A stretch of 64,000 nt of DNA from Draconibacterium halophilum (lineage in GTDB: Bacteria > Bacteroidota > Bacteroidia > Bacteroidales > Prolixibacteraceae): positions 310,001 through 374,000 of the forward strand of contig NZ_CP048409.1 in NCBI RefSeq assembly GCF_010448835.1. Reading direction: 5' to 3'. The notes under the pieces are model-generated. The model searched no databases and had not been told where the DNA came from. It saw only the letters and a list, made by a program, of their open reading frames with translations. Below are positions 25,270-34,375 of this stretch, in pieces. Position 1 is the first letter of the stretch, and every line of letters begins with the position of its first letter. A program made the translations under genes and the position numbers.

Positions 25270-26130
25270 ATGAGACAGCTAAAGATTACGAAGTCAATCA
25301 CTAACCGTGAAAGTGCTTCGTTAGATAAGTATTTACAGGAAATTGGTAAAGAAGAACTGATTACTGTTGAGGAAGAAGTAGAATTAGCACAACGGATTAA
25401 AAAGGGCGACCAAGCTGCTTTAGAGAAATTAACAAAGGCAAACCTGCGTTTTGTCGTTTCTGTTGCAAAACAGTACCAAAATAAGGGACTTAGCTTACCT
25501 GATTTAATAAACGAAGGAAACCTTGGGTTGATTAGAGCAGGTCAGAAGTTTGATGAAACACGAGGGTTTAAATTTATTTCCTATGCGGTATGGTGGATTC
25601 GGCAATCAATTATGCAAGCAGTTGCAGAACAATCACGTATTATTCGTTTGCCATTAAATCAAGTAGGTTCGTTGAATAAAATTAATAGAGCATTTGCAAA
25701 ATTTGAGCAAGAAAATGAACGAAAGCCATCGCCAGAAGAATTAGCGGAAATCTTGGAGATACCTGCCGACAAAGTTGCCGATACTCTCAGAGTATCAGGA
25801 AGGCATGTTTCTGTTGACGCCCCATTCGTGGATGGTGAAAACAATAGTCTTTTGGATGTTTTGGTAAATAACGATTCACCTAACGCTGACCGTGCCCTTA
25901 TGATGGAATCACTTGGGGAAGAGATAAGCCGTGCATTAGCAACATTGACAGAGCGTGAAACCAAAGTTATTAGATTGTTTTTCGGTATAGGATGTATGGA
26001 AATGACACTGGAAGAAATCGGAGAACAATTTGGATTAACCCGTGAAAGGGTGCGTCAGATAAAAGAAAAGGCTATCAGACGTTTGCGACATACATCACGA
26101 AGTACAATATTGAAAACATATTTGGGGTAA
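25270..26130 (+). CDS. rpoD: sigma-70 family RNA polymerase sigma factor, RpoD type
   Basis: A 286-residue sigma factor of the short Bacteroidota primary type. Region 1.2/2.1 begins SLDKYLQEIGKEELITVEEEVELAQRI; region 2 has LRFVVSVAKQYQNKGLSLPDLINEGNLGLIRAGQKFDETRGFKFISYAVWWIRQSI; region 3 RIIRLPLNQVGSLNKINRA; region 4 MTLEEIGEQFGLTRERVRQIKEKAIRRLRHTSRS. All promoter-contact residues look intact. It sits between two pseudogenes and an integration hotspot, so it may be a second, acquired copy rather than the housekeeping one; only the rest of the genome can tell. Confidence 0.88.
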   Translation: MRQLKITKSITNRESASLDKYLQEIGKEELITVEEEVELAQRIKKGDQAALEKLTKANLRFVVSVAKQYQNKGLSLPDLINEGNLGLIRAGQKFDETRGFKFISYAVWWIRQSIMQAVAEQSRIIRLPLNQVGSLNKINRAFAKFEQENERKPSPEELAEILEIPADKVADTLRVSGRHVSVDAPFVDGENNSLLDVLVNNDSPNADRALMMESLGEEISRALATLTERETKVIRLFFGIGCMEMTLEEIGEQFGLTRERVRQIKEKAIRRLRHTSRSTILKTYLG

Positions 26131-26324
26131 TTAAACGTTTACGATTTATTCAAATTCATTATAAACTACAGGGTGGAACTGCATCGTTTTTGTACCTTAA
26201 AAATGGTGTCCTCATATTAAAATAGGATGGGCAACTCAAAAATTCAGTAACTTCAATATCCTTTCCAAATTCTTGAAGTCAAAAAAAATGGGTGATCGTT
26301 AAGGCCTTTCAGAATATTCAATTG

Positions 26325-26500
26325 TTGTATCACGGCGACGCAATATATTTCGAAGGAACGTTTAAGATAAAACAGTTATAAGTTGACTTATTTCGGGATG
26401 GCTGACTGCATGCTGAGTAAAACAACAAAAGAGAACCATTAAAGCTCTCTTTTGCAATTTTTTATCTCGATAGATAGTAGTCCCGACCGGAATTATTTAT
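26325..26500. repeat. att-proximal direct repeat, left copy
   Basis: About 70% alike to 30890-31065 by eye. It shares CAGTT(A)...GTTGACTTATTTCGGGAT, a GAGAACC...CTCTCTTTT hairpin, and ends with AGTAGTCCCGACCGGAAT (26476-26493), one base different from the attachment core of the mobile element. Confidence 0.7.
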
Positions 26501-26872
26501 GCAAAATAGATTAAAACCAAACAAAGTAAAGACCTTACTCATACCCTTGAATTTAAAGGCTTATAGAAGTTTTAATGAAAGGTATATTATAAATAGTTAT
26601 AAAGCATTATAAGTTTTTAGGTAAAGCCTATTTCAAAGTAAACACAACGACAGAAGGCTCTCATAGAGATGTAACGATTAGGATCAGAATTAAGCATGGT
26701 AAAGTAGATCAGGCAACAACCACCGAGGAACAAGTAAAGTTACAACATTTTCAGAGAAGGCTACATAAGGGGGAAGGCTACAGCGGAAGTTGTATGTTGT
26801 GGAGAAGCCATAAATTTTCATGTGATTTAAATTGATGTGGCATGAATAAAGAAAATTCTTAAAGTTGACTAT

Positions 26873-27026
26873 CCCCGTGGCAAAGCCAAGGGGTATTACG
26901 CCAACTTTATTTCAGCTAAATCGCTGAAACTCGAATTTTCTTTATTTCACCCCTCTGTCAGCCATAAAGGCTGACATCTCCCTCAAACGGGGAGAAAAAG
27001 CGGAACCCCATGGCGAAGCCAAGGGG
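26873..27026. repeat. cluster of short hairpins after the sensor kinase gene
   Basis: Two copies of CCCC(G/A)TGGC(A/G)AAGCCAAGGGG (26873-26893 and 27006-27026), each itself a nine-pair hairpin, flank three more small hairpins (CAGCTAAATCGCTG, GTCAGCCATAAAGGCTGAC, CTCCCTCAAACGGGGAG). They lie just after the kinase stop and could end its transcript. Confidence 0.6.
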
Positions 27027-27059
27027 AATTATTAGATTAAATGCGAAAGCAATCGCAGA

Positions 27060-30000
27060 TCAATAATTTGGCACCGAGAAATAAAAGGCAGCTCCCTTTC
27101 CAATTTCACTTTCCGCCCAGATTTTTCCTTTGTGCATTTCCACAAATTCCTTGCTTAGAATAAGCCCCAGTCCGGTTCCTTTTTCGCCTGATGTGCCTCT
27201 TTGCGTGGAATTTTCTTCCAGATCGAATAGAGTGGCTACCTTTTGTGGTGTAATGCCGATGCCTTCGTCTTTTATGCTAAAAATAACCTCATCGCTTTTT
27301 ATTTCAGCATCAATCCACACTTTGTTTCCCGGATTGCTGAATTTTACCGCGTTGGTCAAAAGATTTCTGAAAACCAGCGATAGCATATTTTTGTCGGCCA
27401 TTAAAGGAATGTCTTTCCCGCTCACATGGTTGACAATTTCAATGTTTTTCTTTTTGGCAATTGATGTTACTTCGGGCATAATACTTCCGGTAATTTCCCG
27501 CGCAGTGGTTTTAATTGGCGAAAAATCGATAGTGCCCCTTTGTGCGCTCGACCAGTTGAGAAGGTTTTCAAGCAAATTAAAAGCATTCTCACCCGATTCC
27601 TTCAAATCGCTGAGTACATTGTTCATTGTGTCTTCATCAAACGATTTATATTGCTCTTTCAGCACATCGGCATATCCGAGAATAACATTGAAAGGACTTC
27701 GCAAATCATGCGAAATAATCGAAAACAGTTTGTCTTTTGTGGCATTCAGTTTTGCCAATTCGCGGGTTCTTTCCTCCACCCTTTTTTCAAGAATGTGTTT
27801 TTGTCTTTCCAGGCTTTTAATCCGCACATAAAAAATGGAAAGAACAGTAAACCCAATTGCCAGAACCAGTAAAGTTTTAAACCACCAGGTTTGCCACCAT
27901 GGCGGTTTAACAACAACAATCAGCGAAGCACCTTCTTCGTTCCAAACTCCGTCGTTATTGGCGCCTTTCACCCTAAAAATGTATTCCCCGGGGTCGAGGT
28001 TGGTATAGGTTGCCTGACGTTCGTTTTCTGAGTAGGTCCAATCACTGTCGAAGTTTTCAAGCATGTAGGCGTGTTCATTTTTGTTTGGGCTGGTAAAATC
28101 GAGCACAGCAAAATGGAATGTCAGCACCGACTGGTCGTAATTCAGTACTATTTTGTCGGTTTCGGGAATGATTTTATCCAATGGCGAGTTGGGATCACCT
28201 GGTTTTACGACCATGTGAAAAATATCGAAACCCGTAAACTGTACTTTCGGTACATGATTGTTTCTAACTATTTTTTGTGGATTGATGATATTGAATCCGT
28301 TGATTCCTCCAAAATAGAGGTAGCCTTCCGAATCGACAAGTGCACTGCGCGGGCGGAATTCGTTGCTTTGCATTCCGTCATTTTTATTAAAAACAGTGAT
28401 GGATGAATTTCCCGGTTTAAACCGGCAAATTCCGTTTGATGTTGTTACCCATAAAACTCCCGAATTGTCATTTATAATGGCATTTATAATGTCGCCCGGC
28501 AATCCGTCGGCAGTAGTAAACCGCCTGGTTTTATTTGTTTCCGGATTAAAATGAAACATCCCCATGAGTGTTCCCACCCAAATGCTGGTGTCGTTTTCAA
28601 CATTAACATCGTTAATTTCCAGGTTCCCGATATCAAGCCTGGCTGAATCTCCTTCAATTTTTTCTACCCTTTTATCTGATGGGTTATAAATAACCAATCC
28701 TTTTGTGGTTCCAACATATAGATTTCCTTTGCTGTCAGGCTTGACAACATTCACCGTATTTTCACCCAGATCATTGCTGATTTTATTGATGGAAGTAAAG
28801 CGGTTTTCGGAAGGTTCGAAAAGAATTAATCCTCCGTAATGGCTACCCAGCCATATTTTGTTGTTTTCGCCTTTTGCAACCGTATAAATTTTATTGCCCG
28901 GAATAGCGCTGTTTTCGGTGGTGAAAGATGTGAATGTTTCATTTTCAGGATTGAACCTGATTAATCCGCCGTCCCACGATGCCAGCCACAGGTTCTGGTT
29001 GTCGTCTTCAATCATCGATAAAATATAGTCATTTCCAAGGCCGGAGTTTTGGGTGCTGAAGTTTTTGAATTTACGTGTTGATTTGTTGAATTTTAAAATG
29101 CCGTTTCCATCCGTACCAATCCAGATATTTGCCCGGCTGTCCTCCAAAAATGCATTGACCAAAGTGCTGGTGTAGGTTTGGTTTTCAGCCACAATATCCT
29201 GAAATAATGAAATGGCATAACTGTTTTTTGTAATAGTGAGCACGCCGTGCCCGTAGGTTCCTATCCATAAATTACCTGCATTATCCTGGAAGATGGCATT
29301 CACCGAAATGTCCTGAAGATTTTGAACGCTGCGGCCATTCGAAACGACGACATCAAAATTCTGTTTGGTACGGTTAAACAGATAGAGCCCGCTGTTTTCA
29401 GCGCCAATCCATAAATTGTTTTCCTGGTCGACATAAATGGCCGAAAGCATATTTTCCGAAATGGAATTCGGATCATCCGGGGTGGGTGCAAAATGCTGCA
29501 ATTTTTCTGCTGAATTTTCCGCTAATTTTATTCTGAATAAGCCGTCTTCGCTGTTTATCCAAAGATTTTTATTCTGATCCTCTGTCATTTCACGGAATAC
29601 GTAATCTGAATAATCGTTCCCGTTTACTCCCTCGCTGACTAATTTGAAGGACTTGTTTTCAGAATTAAAAAGATTGATTCCTTTCTGGGTGCTTATCCAC
29701 AAACGATTAAAACTGTCGATATGAAGTCCTGTGCAAAATGAATTGCTGATACTTTCCTGATTGGAAGAATCATGGGTAAATAATTCACAATTATTTTCAG
29801 CACGATTAAACTTTACCAGTCCAACATTCGAAGCAATCCATATATTTCCTTTGTCGTCGGATGTTATTTTATTAGCCTGGAAATTCAGGCTGTAAAGGCA
29901 TGAAGAAGTATCCTGACTGAAATTGATAAACTGATCGGTTTTTTTATCATAAAGACTTATTCCAGTGTTTGTACCAACAAACATATTGTTTTTATTGTCG

Positions 30001-30287
30001 ACGTAAAGCGAGCGAATCAGGTTGTCGGCCAGACTGTTGGGTTGATTGTTTCGGTTCTGGTAAATTTTCAGCTCTTTGCTGTCGTATCGATGCAATCCAT
30101 CATACGTTCCAATCCAAATAAAACCATGTTGGTCTTGAGTTATGCTGAGAATATTGGATGAAACCAGGCCGTCATCGGTTGTAATTCCATTAAACAAGAG
30201 TTGTTTCTGCCCTGCGTAACCGCTAAAACTCATGGCAAGAAAAAGAAGGAGTGTTCCGAAATTGATTAACTTTTTTATACGCCCCAT
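27060..30287 (-). CDS. reg-propeller sensor histidine kinase
   Basis: A 1075-residue inner-membrane sensor. After a signal segment come about 13-14 reg-propeller repeats (for example GLVSSNILSITQDQHGFIWIGTYDGLHRYD, NVWI/NLWIGAENSGLYLFN), forming two seven-bladed periplasmic propellers, then a Y_Y_Y domain (AYMLENFDSDWTYSENERQATYTNLDPGEYIFRVKGAN), one membrane helix (WFKTLLVLAIGFTVLSIFYV), a HisKA domain with SIISHDLRSPFNVI and a HATPase (NLLTNAVKFS, GTGLGLILSKEF). It ends there; unlike classical Bacteroides hybrid systems it has no receiver or AraC domain, and no separate response regulator is next to it. Such sensors usually detect oligosaccharides; the ligand is unknown. Confidence 0.9.
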   Translation of the reverse strand: MGRIKKLINFGTLLLFLAMSFSGYAGQKQLLFNGITTDDGLVSSNILSITQDQHGFIWIGTYDGLHRYDSKELKIYQNRNNQPNSLADNLIRSLYVDNKNNMFVGTNTGISLYDKKTDQFINFSQDTSSCLYSLNFQANKITSDDKGNIWIASNVGLVKFNRAENNCELFTHDSSNQESISNSFCTGLHIDSFNRLWISTQKGINLFNSENKSFKLVSEGVNGNDYSDYVFREMTEDQNKNLWINSEDGLFRIKLAENSAEKLQHFAPTPDDPNSISENMLSAIYVDQENNLWIGAENSGLYLFNRTKQNFDVVVSNGRSVQNLQDISVNAIFQDNAGNLWIGTYGHGVLTITKNSYAISLFQDIVAENQTYTSTLVNAFLEDSRANIWIGTDGNGILKFNKSTRKFKNFSTQNSGLGNDYILSMIEDDNQNLWLASWDGGLIRFNPENETFTSFTTENSAIPGNKIYTVAKGENNKIWLGSHYGGLILFEPSENRFTSINKISNDLGENTVNVVKPDSKGNLYVGTTKGLVIYNPSDKRVEKIEGDSARLDIGNLEINDVNVENDTSIWVGTLMGMFHFNPETNKTRRFTTADGLPGDIINAIINDNSGVLWVTTSNGICRFKPGNSSITVFNKNDGMQSNEFRPRSALVDSEGYLYFGGINGFNIINPQKIVRNNHVPKVQFTGFDIFHMVVKPGDPNSPLDKIIPETDKIVLNYDQSVLTFHFAVLDFTSPNKNEHAYMLENFDSDWTYSENERQATYTNLDPGEYIFRVKGANNDGVWNEEGASLIVVVKPPWWQTWWFKTLLVLAIGFTVLSIFYVRIKSLERQKHILEKRVEERTRELAKLNATKDKLFSIISHDLRSPFNVILGYADVLKEQYKSFDEDTMNNVLSDLKESGENAFNLLENLLNWSSAQRGTIDFSPIKTTAREITGSIMPEVTSIAKKKNIEIVNHVSGKDIPLMADKNMLSLVFRNLLTNAVKFSNPGNKVWIDAEIKSDEVIFSIKDEGIGITPQKVATLFDLEENSTQRGTSGEKGTGLGLILSKEFVEMHKGKIWAESEIGKGAAFYFSVPNY

Positions 30288-31039
30288 TTAAATTTATTAA
30301 ATGTAAAATAACCTTCAAATTGAATGGCAAAAGATACGAAATTCAAAGCTGTTGACAAACGAGGTTTGTTAGATTGTTAAAATGGAGGTTCTGCTTAGAA
30401 AGTTTTGCATTTTGAAAAGAGTTTCATGACTATCTATAAACCCCGGACAGTAAATATCTTTAATCGTTTTCCGCAACTGCCAGACGCAGGTTGGGATTAC
30501 GCAGACAAACGCTGATTATATAAATCTCTGCGAAAATCAGCGCAATATTTTCTTTTTTGGTTGGTATAGAAAGTATTCATTAAATTTTTTCATGAGTGTC
30601 CGGTAAAACGATAAGATTGCTTCGCGATGCTGCCAATGACAGATTTTAATAAGTCGTTAAATATGAGTAAAATACCACTTTATGCATTATTGTCATTTCG
30701 ACGAAGAATGAGGAGAAATCTTTCACAAAAGGAACAGATTTAGCTCCGCTGATTTTCAATTCTCATTCGTTTCCCTCATTCGAAATGACACCCCTGCATA
30801 ATCTGGCATTACCTCATTATGGCAAAAACAAAATTTTGGTGGACTCTCGCAATGACGCCTTATTCAAGGGGTTTTACACAGGGAGGGGTTGGATGGCGGC
30901 AACGCAATACATTACAAAGATAGGATTAAGATAATACAGTTGAAAATTGACTTATTTCGGGATTGTTGACTACATGCTGACTAAAACCACAAAAGAGAAC
31001 CGGGAAGGCCCTCTCTCATAGCTTTTTATAATACACAAA
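30288..31039. other. intergenic region left of the integrated element
   Basis: No gene. It contains copy 2 of the dispersed palindromic repeat and the right copy of the att-proximal repeat. Confidence 0.5.
30691..30790. repeat. dispersed palindromic repeat, copy 2
   Basis: TGTCATTTCGACGAAG...GAGGAGAAATCT to TTCGAAATGACA, the same ends as 3560-3637 and 48433-48516, with a more diverged centre. Confidence 0.8.
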
Positions 31040-31065
31040 AGTAGTCCCGACGGGAATAATTTACT
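30890..31065. repeat. att-proximal direct repeat, right copy
   Basis: Counterpart of 26325-26500; includes a GAGAACCGGGAAGGCCCTCTC hairpin, which corresponds in position to the terminator next to the intact tRNA (45865-45900), followed by the attachment core. Confidence 0.7.
31040..31057. other. attachment site attL
   Basis: Exact 18-bp copy of the tRNA-Arg 3' end (AGTAGTCCCGACGGGAAT), 171 bases before the integrase start. Confidence 0.85.
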
Positions 31066-31228
31066 ATTTCACCACCTTTTGTACGATTGTGTAATATTAC
31101 TGACAATCTGTTCTTTACAGTACTTTTGTTTATTTAGTTTTTGTAGGGTTTTGTGAAATTTATTATAAAAAGAGCTACCAAAATGCTACCAGAATTGTAA
31201 ATTTATGGCATAGAAACAAAATCAAACT

Positions 31229-32458
31229 ATGCCAAATATAAGCTTTTACCTCAATACTTCATCAAAAGGAAAGAAGGGAACGTCGCCGGTGATGGCAAAG
31301 GTTATTTATAATAAGAAACGCTATTATAAATCGATCGCAAGGGTGAACATTGACGACTGGGACGATGAAAAGCAAAGAATAAAAAGCTCATACAAACAAT
31401 ACAAGGCAAAAAACGCCACAATACAACACCTCAAGTCGTTAATGCTTACATTCGACAACTACTGCCAGCTGAACAAATACCCGGATATCGAAAACGCGAT
31501 AAAAATGATATTAAGCGGCATCGATCCCATTCAAGGCAAACGTTCACCAAATATTCCTGAAATAAAAGTATTGGACGCATTTTCAGAATTTGTGGAATAC
31601 TCCAAAAATAATTTCGAGAATAATACCTACCGCCGCCGCAACACTGTGTACAATTTTGTACAAGCTTTTAGTGAAAAAACAAAGTATAACATCACCTTCC
31701 AAAATATCGATGTGCAGCTCTTCGATAAAATGAAAGAGTACTCTGCCAAGAAAAAGCACTCGAACAACACTTTCGCCCAAACCGTAAAAGTTTTTAAACG
31801 ATTTCTGAGCTGGAGCCAGGAAAGAAATTACTTTGATGGATCGATTCCAAAATACAAGGCTACCGAAAAAGATATCACACCAATAATACTTACCATTGAC
31901 GAATTTAAAACACTCTACGATTTTGAATTCACAGATAAAAAGTTGGCCCGGGTGCGAGATATTTTCTGTTTTGGATGTCTCACCGGATTAAGGTTCTCAG
32001 ATCTGCAACGGGCACGACGCGACTGGATAGTTAACGACCAGCTGGTAATTACAATGAAAAAAGTAAAAGAGCCGGTAAGAATCCCTTTAGTTGATCGATC
32101 AAAGAAAATAGTTGAAAGATATAAGCATCAACCAGTTTGGATCCTCCCCAGGATAAGCAACCAAAAGTTTAACGACTACATTAAAAAAGCCTGCAAAGCT
32201 GCAGAAATAAAAGCACCGGTTACTATTTCAACGCATTCAGGTAATAAATTCACTGAAAAAACCTTTCTCAAACACGAGGTAATTACTGCCCACGTATCTA
32301 GAAAGACATTCATAAGCATGAGCCTCTACCTGGGAATGACACAAAAAGTTGTGCAGGAAATAACCGGCATACGCGAAGAAAAAACACTCCGGAAATACAT
32401 TTCCATTGTTGATGAAATGAAGACCAAGGAAATGAACAATACCTGGGGCAAACTATAA
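31229..32458 (+). CDS. int: tyrosine recombinase/integrase of the element
   Basis: A 409-residue phage-type integrase of the Bacteroidota family: an arm-type binding domain opens (ISFYLNTSSKGKKGTSPVMAKVIYNKKRYYKS), a SAM-like core-binding domain follows (residues ~120-215), and the catalytic domain has Arg in GCLTGLRFSDLQRA, HVSRKTF (His-x-x-Arg), and Tyr in LRKYISIV. It sits next to attL and reads into the element. It should catalyse insertion into, and with the excisionase excision from, the tRNA-Arg 3' end. Confidence 0.93.
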   Translation: MPNISFYLNTSSKGKKGTSPVMAKVIYNKKRYYKSIARVNIDDWDDEKQRIKSSYKQYKAKNATIQHLKSLMLTFDNYCQLNKYPDIENAIKMILSGIDPIQGKRSPNIPEIKVLDAFSEFVEYSKNNFENNTYRRRNTVYNFVQAFSEKTKYNITFQNIDVQLFDKMKEYSAKKKHSNNTFAQTVKVFKRFLSWSQERNYFDGSIPKYKATEKDITPIILTIDEFKTLYDFEFTDKKLARVRDIFCFGCLTGLRFSDLQRARRDWIVNDQLVITMKKVKEPVRIPLVDRSKKIVERYKHQPVWILPRISNQKFNDYIKKACKAAEIKAPVTISTHSGNKFTEKTFLKHEVITAHVSRKTFISMSLYLGMTQKVVQEITGIREEKTLRKYISIVDEMKTKEMNNTWGKL

Positions 32459-32503
32459 GTTACACAGATGGACAATTAAAAGGCCGAATATGAACACATA
32501 TAC

Positions 32504-33628
32504 TTATTCATCATCCTTCGGATCATAATCAAGAGCAGCCTTAAGATCCTCATTAAATCCTGACAAATTAGTTTTTCCTAAAGCTTCTTTTATACTTGGC
32601 ATTTTTGGAGGTGATGGCAATTTTCCTGTTGTTTTTATCTGCTCCACAGCTTTATCGAAATCAGAAACATACTCCCTATCCTGAATCACCCTAAATTTTT
32701 TATACTCCCTTTCTGCGAACTGATCGGCAACCGCTTTCCTTATTTTACCCGAATCTTTTAAAAGGTCGTATTCATTGAAGGTGAGAAATGTATCCAGCTT
32801 TACGACCCAGTCCGACATTTTCATTGTATTATTCCTTTTGGCCTGCAACTCAGCATAATCAAGGTACATGTTTACAATATGATTCAGTTCACTAATCTCC
32901 TCATGACTAAGATAATTCTTTGCAACTGTAACATCAGATTTCAGGATTTTCCCACCCTTCTTATCATTTTTCCAGCTTGTTAGGCCCATGTTAGGCCTAC
33001 CTGCATTTGCCCGTAATTTAATAATCTCCGGTGCCGTATGATGAGTAATAGCATATTCCAATTTATTTTGCACGGTCGCAAAAAACTTCCGGGATATAGG
33101 TGCTTTGGCATCATAATCAATACTACACTGAGCGTATATATCGGTAATCTTCTGATAAAACCTTCTCTCTGAAGCGCGTATTTCCCTGATACGCTCCAAT
33201 AATTCATCAAAGTAATCCTTCCCAAACAAGCTCTTTCCCTGCTTTAACCTATCATCATCTAAGGCAAAACCTTTTGTCAGGTATTCTTTTAAAACATCTG
33301 TTGCCCAGATCCTAAATTGAGTAGCTTTATAAGAATTCACTCTATAGCCAACCGATATTATTACGTTTAAATTGTAATAGTGAACTGGCTTAGCAGAATT
33401 AGCAATGTGCAATTTTTGCACATTGCTATCTTCATCTAATTCTTGACTTTCGAAAATATTTTTAATGTGCTTAGTTATTCCACTCACATCAATATCAAAA
33501 ATTTCAGCCATAGCCCTCTGCGTCACCCAGATAGTATCATTATCCTGATCAACTATAACTTGTATTTTTATAATTCCATCACCTGACTGATAAAACAGAA
33601 AATCTGATTGGTTGTCAATTTTATTCAT
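32504..33628 (-). CDS. RhuM-family protein
   Basis: A 374-residue protein of the RhuM family, recognised by DTIWVTQRAMAEIFDIDVSGITKHIKNIF near the start, VISVGYRVNSYKATQFRIWAT, LTKGFALDDDRLKQG and the conserved C-terminal half (ASERRFYQKITDIYAQCSIDYD). The family is frequent in mobile islands; named from a Salmonella pathogenicity island gene, its function is unknown, with an N-terminal region that looks DNA-binding. It converges on the integrase gene with a 45-bp gap. Confidence 0.85.
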   Translation of the reverse strand: MNKIDNQSDFLFYQSGDGIIKIQVIVDQDNDTIWVTQRAMAEIFDIDVSGITKHIKNIFESQELDEDSNVQKLHIANSAKPVHYYNLNVIISVGYRVNSYKATQFRIWATDVLKEYLTKGFALDDDRLKQGKSLFGKDYFDELLERIREIRASERRFYQKITDIYAQCSIDYDAKAPISRKFFATVQNKLEYAITHHTAPEIIKLRANAGRPNMGLTSWKNDKKGGKILKSDVTVAKNYLSHEEISELNHIVNMYLDYAELQAKRNNTMKMSDWVVKLDTFLTFNEYDLLKDSGKIRKAVADQFAEREYKKFRVIQDREYVSDFDKAVEQIKTTGKLPSPPKMPSIKEALGKTNLSGFNEDLKAALDYDPKDDE

Positions 33629-33695
33629 ATTAGTTTTTTATCAAATTTAATTCTCTAAATATAACACTAACTCGCTTACATACTGAATAATACAC

Positions 33696-34079
33696 TTAAA
33701 TATTGTTATTAAAACAATGCTGTATTCTCAGTAACATAAGTCGTGCAGTCTTATTTGAAACCCCAATTTTACGGGACAACTCGGTTGGTGAAATCTCGGA
33801 TCCCTGATTAACCACTAACCAAATAACTAAAAACCACTTTTGAAGACCTACCTTTGTATTATCAAATAATGTTCCTGTTCTAACATTGAAATACTTCCCG
33901 GTATTTCGACATCGATACCTATTATTCTTACACTCATATACTTTCGATGTAGGATCAAAAGGAGAAACAACATTACCATGCCACCTAAGTTTTGTCAAAT
34001 GATCAATACACGTTTGTTCATCCGGGAAAGCCTCAAGTAGTTCTGAAATTGTATTAAAATCTTTATTTATCATCATCAA
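33696..34079 (-). CDS. IS1595-type zinc-ribbon and HTH protein without nuclease domain
   Basis: A 127-residue protein. CIDHLTKLRWHGNVVSPFDPTSKVYECKNNRYRCRNTGKYFNVRTGTLFDNTKVGLQKWFLVIWLVVNQ is the zinc-ribbon region found at the N terminus of IS1595 transposases, followed by a helix-turn-helix (ISPTELSRKIGVSNKTARLMLLRIQ). Full transposases run to ~300 residues with a DDE nuclease domain; none follows here. The clean stop and good frame suggest a stand-alone DNA-binding protein rather than a fresh truncation. The first ribbon half has only Cys and His, so metal binding is uncertain. Confidence 0.7.
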   Translation of the reverse strand: MMMINKDFNTISELLEAFPDEQTCIDHLTKLRWHGNVVSPFDPTSKVYECKNNRYRCRNTGKYFNVRTGTLFDNTKVGLQKWFLVIWLVVNQGSEISPTELSRKIGVSNKTARLMLLRIQHCFNNNI

Positions 34080-34233
34080 TAAATTGTGTCAGCACACAAA
34101 TATAATACCTATTTACACAAGATGTTTTATTTTTGTGTAAATATATATTCACTATTTTTTTAGAGTTATTAACCAAAAATCATCAACGGAACAAATCAAT
34201 GATCAAATCGGTGGGGAGGGGTTGGCAAGATGT

Positions 34234-34253
34234 GTGTTTGTATATACAAACAC
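34234..34253. promoter_or_regulatory. 20-bp perfect palindrome, possible operator
   Basis: GTGTTTGTATATACAAACAC, followed 2 bases later by a short GC hairpin. Upstream of the zinc-ribbon/HTH gene, so a dimeric repressor site is plausible. Confidence 0.45.
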
Positions 34254-34292
34254 TTCCGCCCAGTGGCGGCTTGACTATAAAATTTTCAGGTA

Positions 34293-34352
34293 ATTTTCTT
34301 TTCAAACACCCTCCCCTTTTTAGTGTTTACGAGGGATATTTGAAAAGAAAAT
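34293..34352. terminator. inverted repeat after the XRE repressor gene
   Basis: 14-bp arms ATTTTCTTTTCAAA/TTTGAAAAGAAAAT enclosing further complementary bases (AAACAC/GTGTTT), 23 bases after the repressor stop. Suits a terminator, although the stem is AT-rich. Confidence 0.45.
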
Positions 34353-34375
34353 ATTTATGATCTAAGCCATGGAGG

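Larger units (their letters stand above)
26131..27059. other. gene-free island edge with att-like repeat and hairpin cluster
   Basis: Over 900 bases with many stops in all frames. It holds a diverged ~165-base copy (26325-26500) of the sequence at 30890-31065, ending in a one-mismatch copy of the tRNA-Arg attachment core, and a group of short hairpins at 26873-27026. No gene remnant was recognised at 26560-26870. Confidence 0.5.
26476..31057. mobile_element. possible remnant of an older tRNA-Arg integration
   Basis: Bounded by tRNA-Arg 3'-end copies at 26476-26493 (one mismatch) and 31040-31057 (exact). The contents are one sensor kinase gene and non-coding DNA, with no integrase. Successive insertion at the same tRNA would leave such a ladder of attachment copies. 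Alternatively only the short flanks were duplicated. Confidence 0.35.
34080..34375. other. palindrome-rich gap in the regulatory module
   Basis: Contains a 20-bp perfect palindrome GTGTTTGTATATACAAACAC (34234-34253), a CCGCC-CAGT-GGCGG hairpin (34256-34269) and a 14-bp inverted repeat (34293-34306 with 34339-34352, ATTTTCTTTTCAAA). No gene. Confidence 0.65.
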
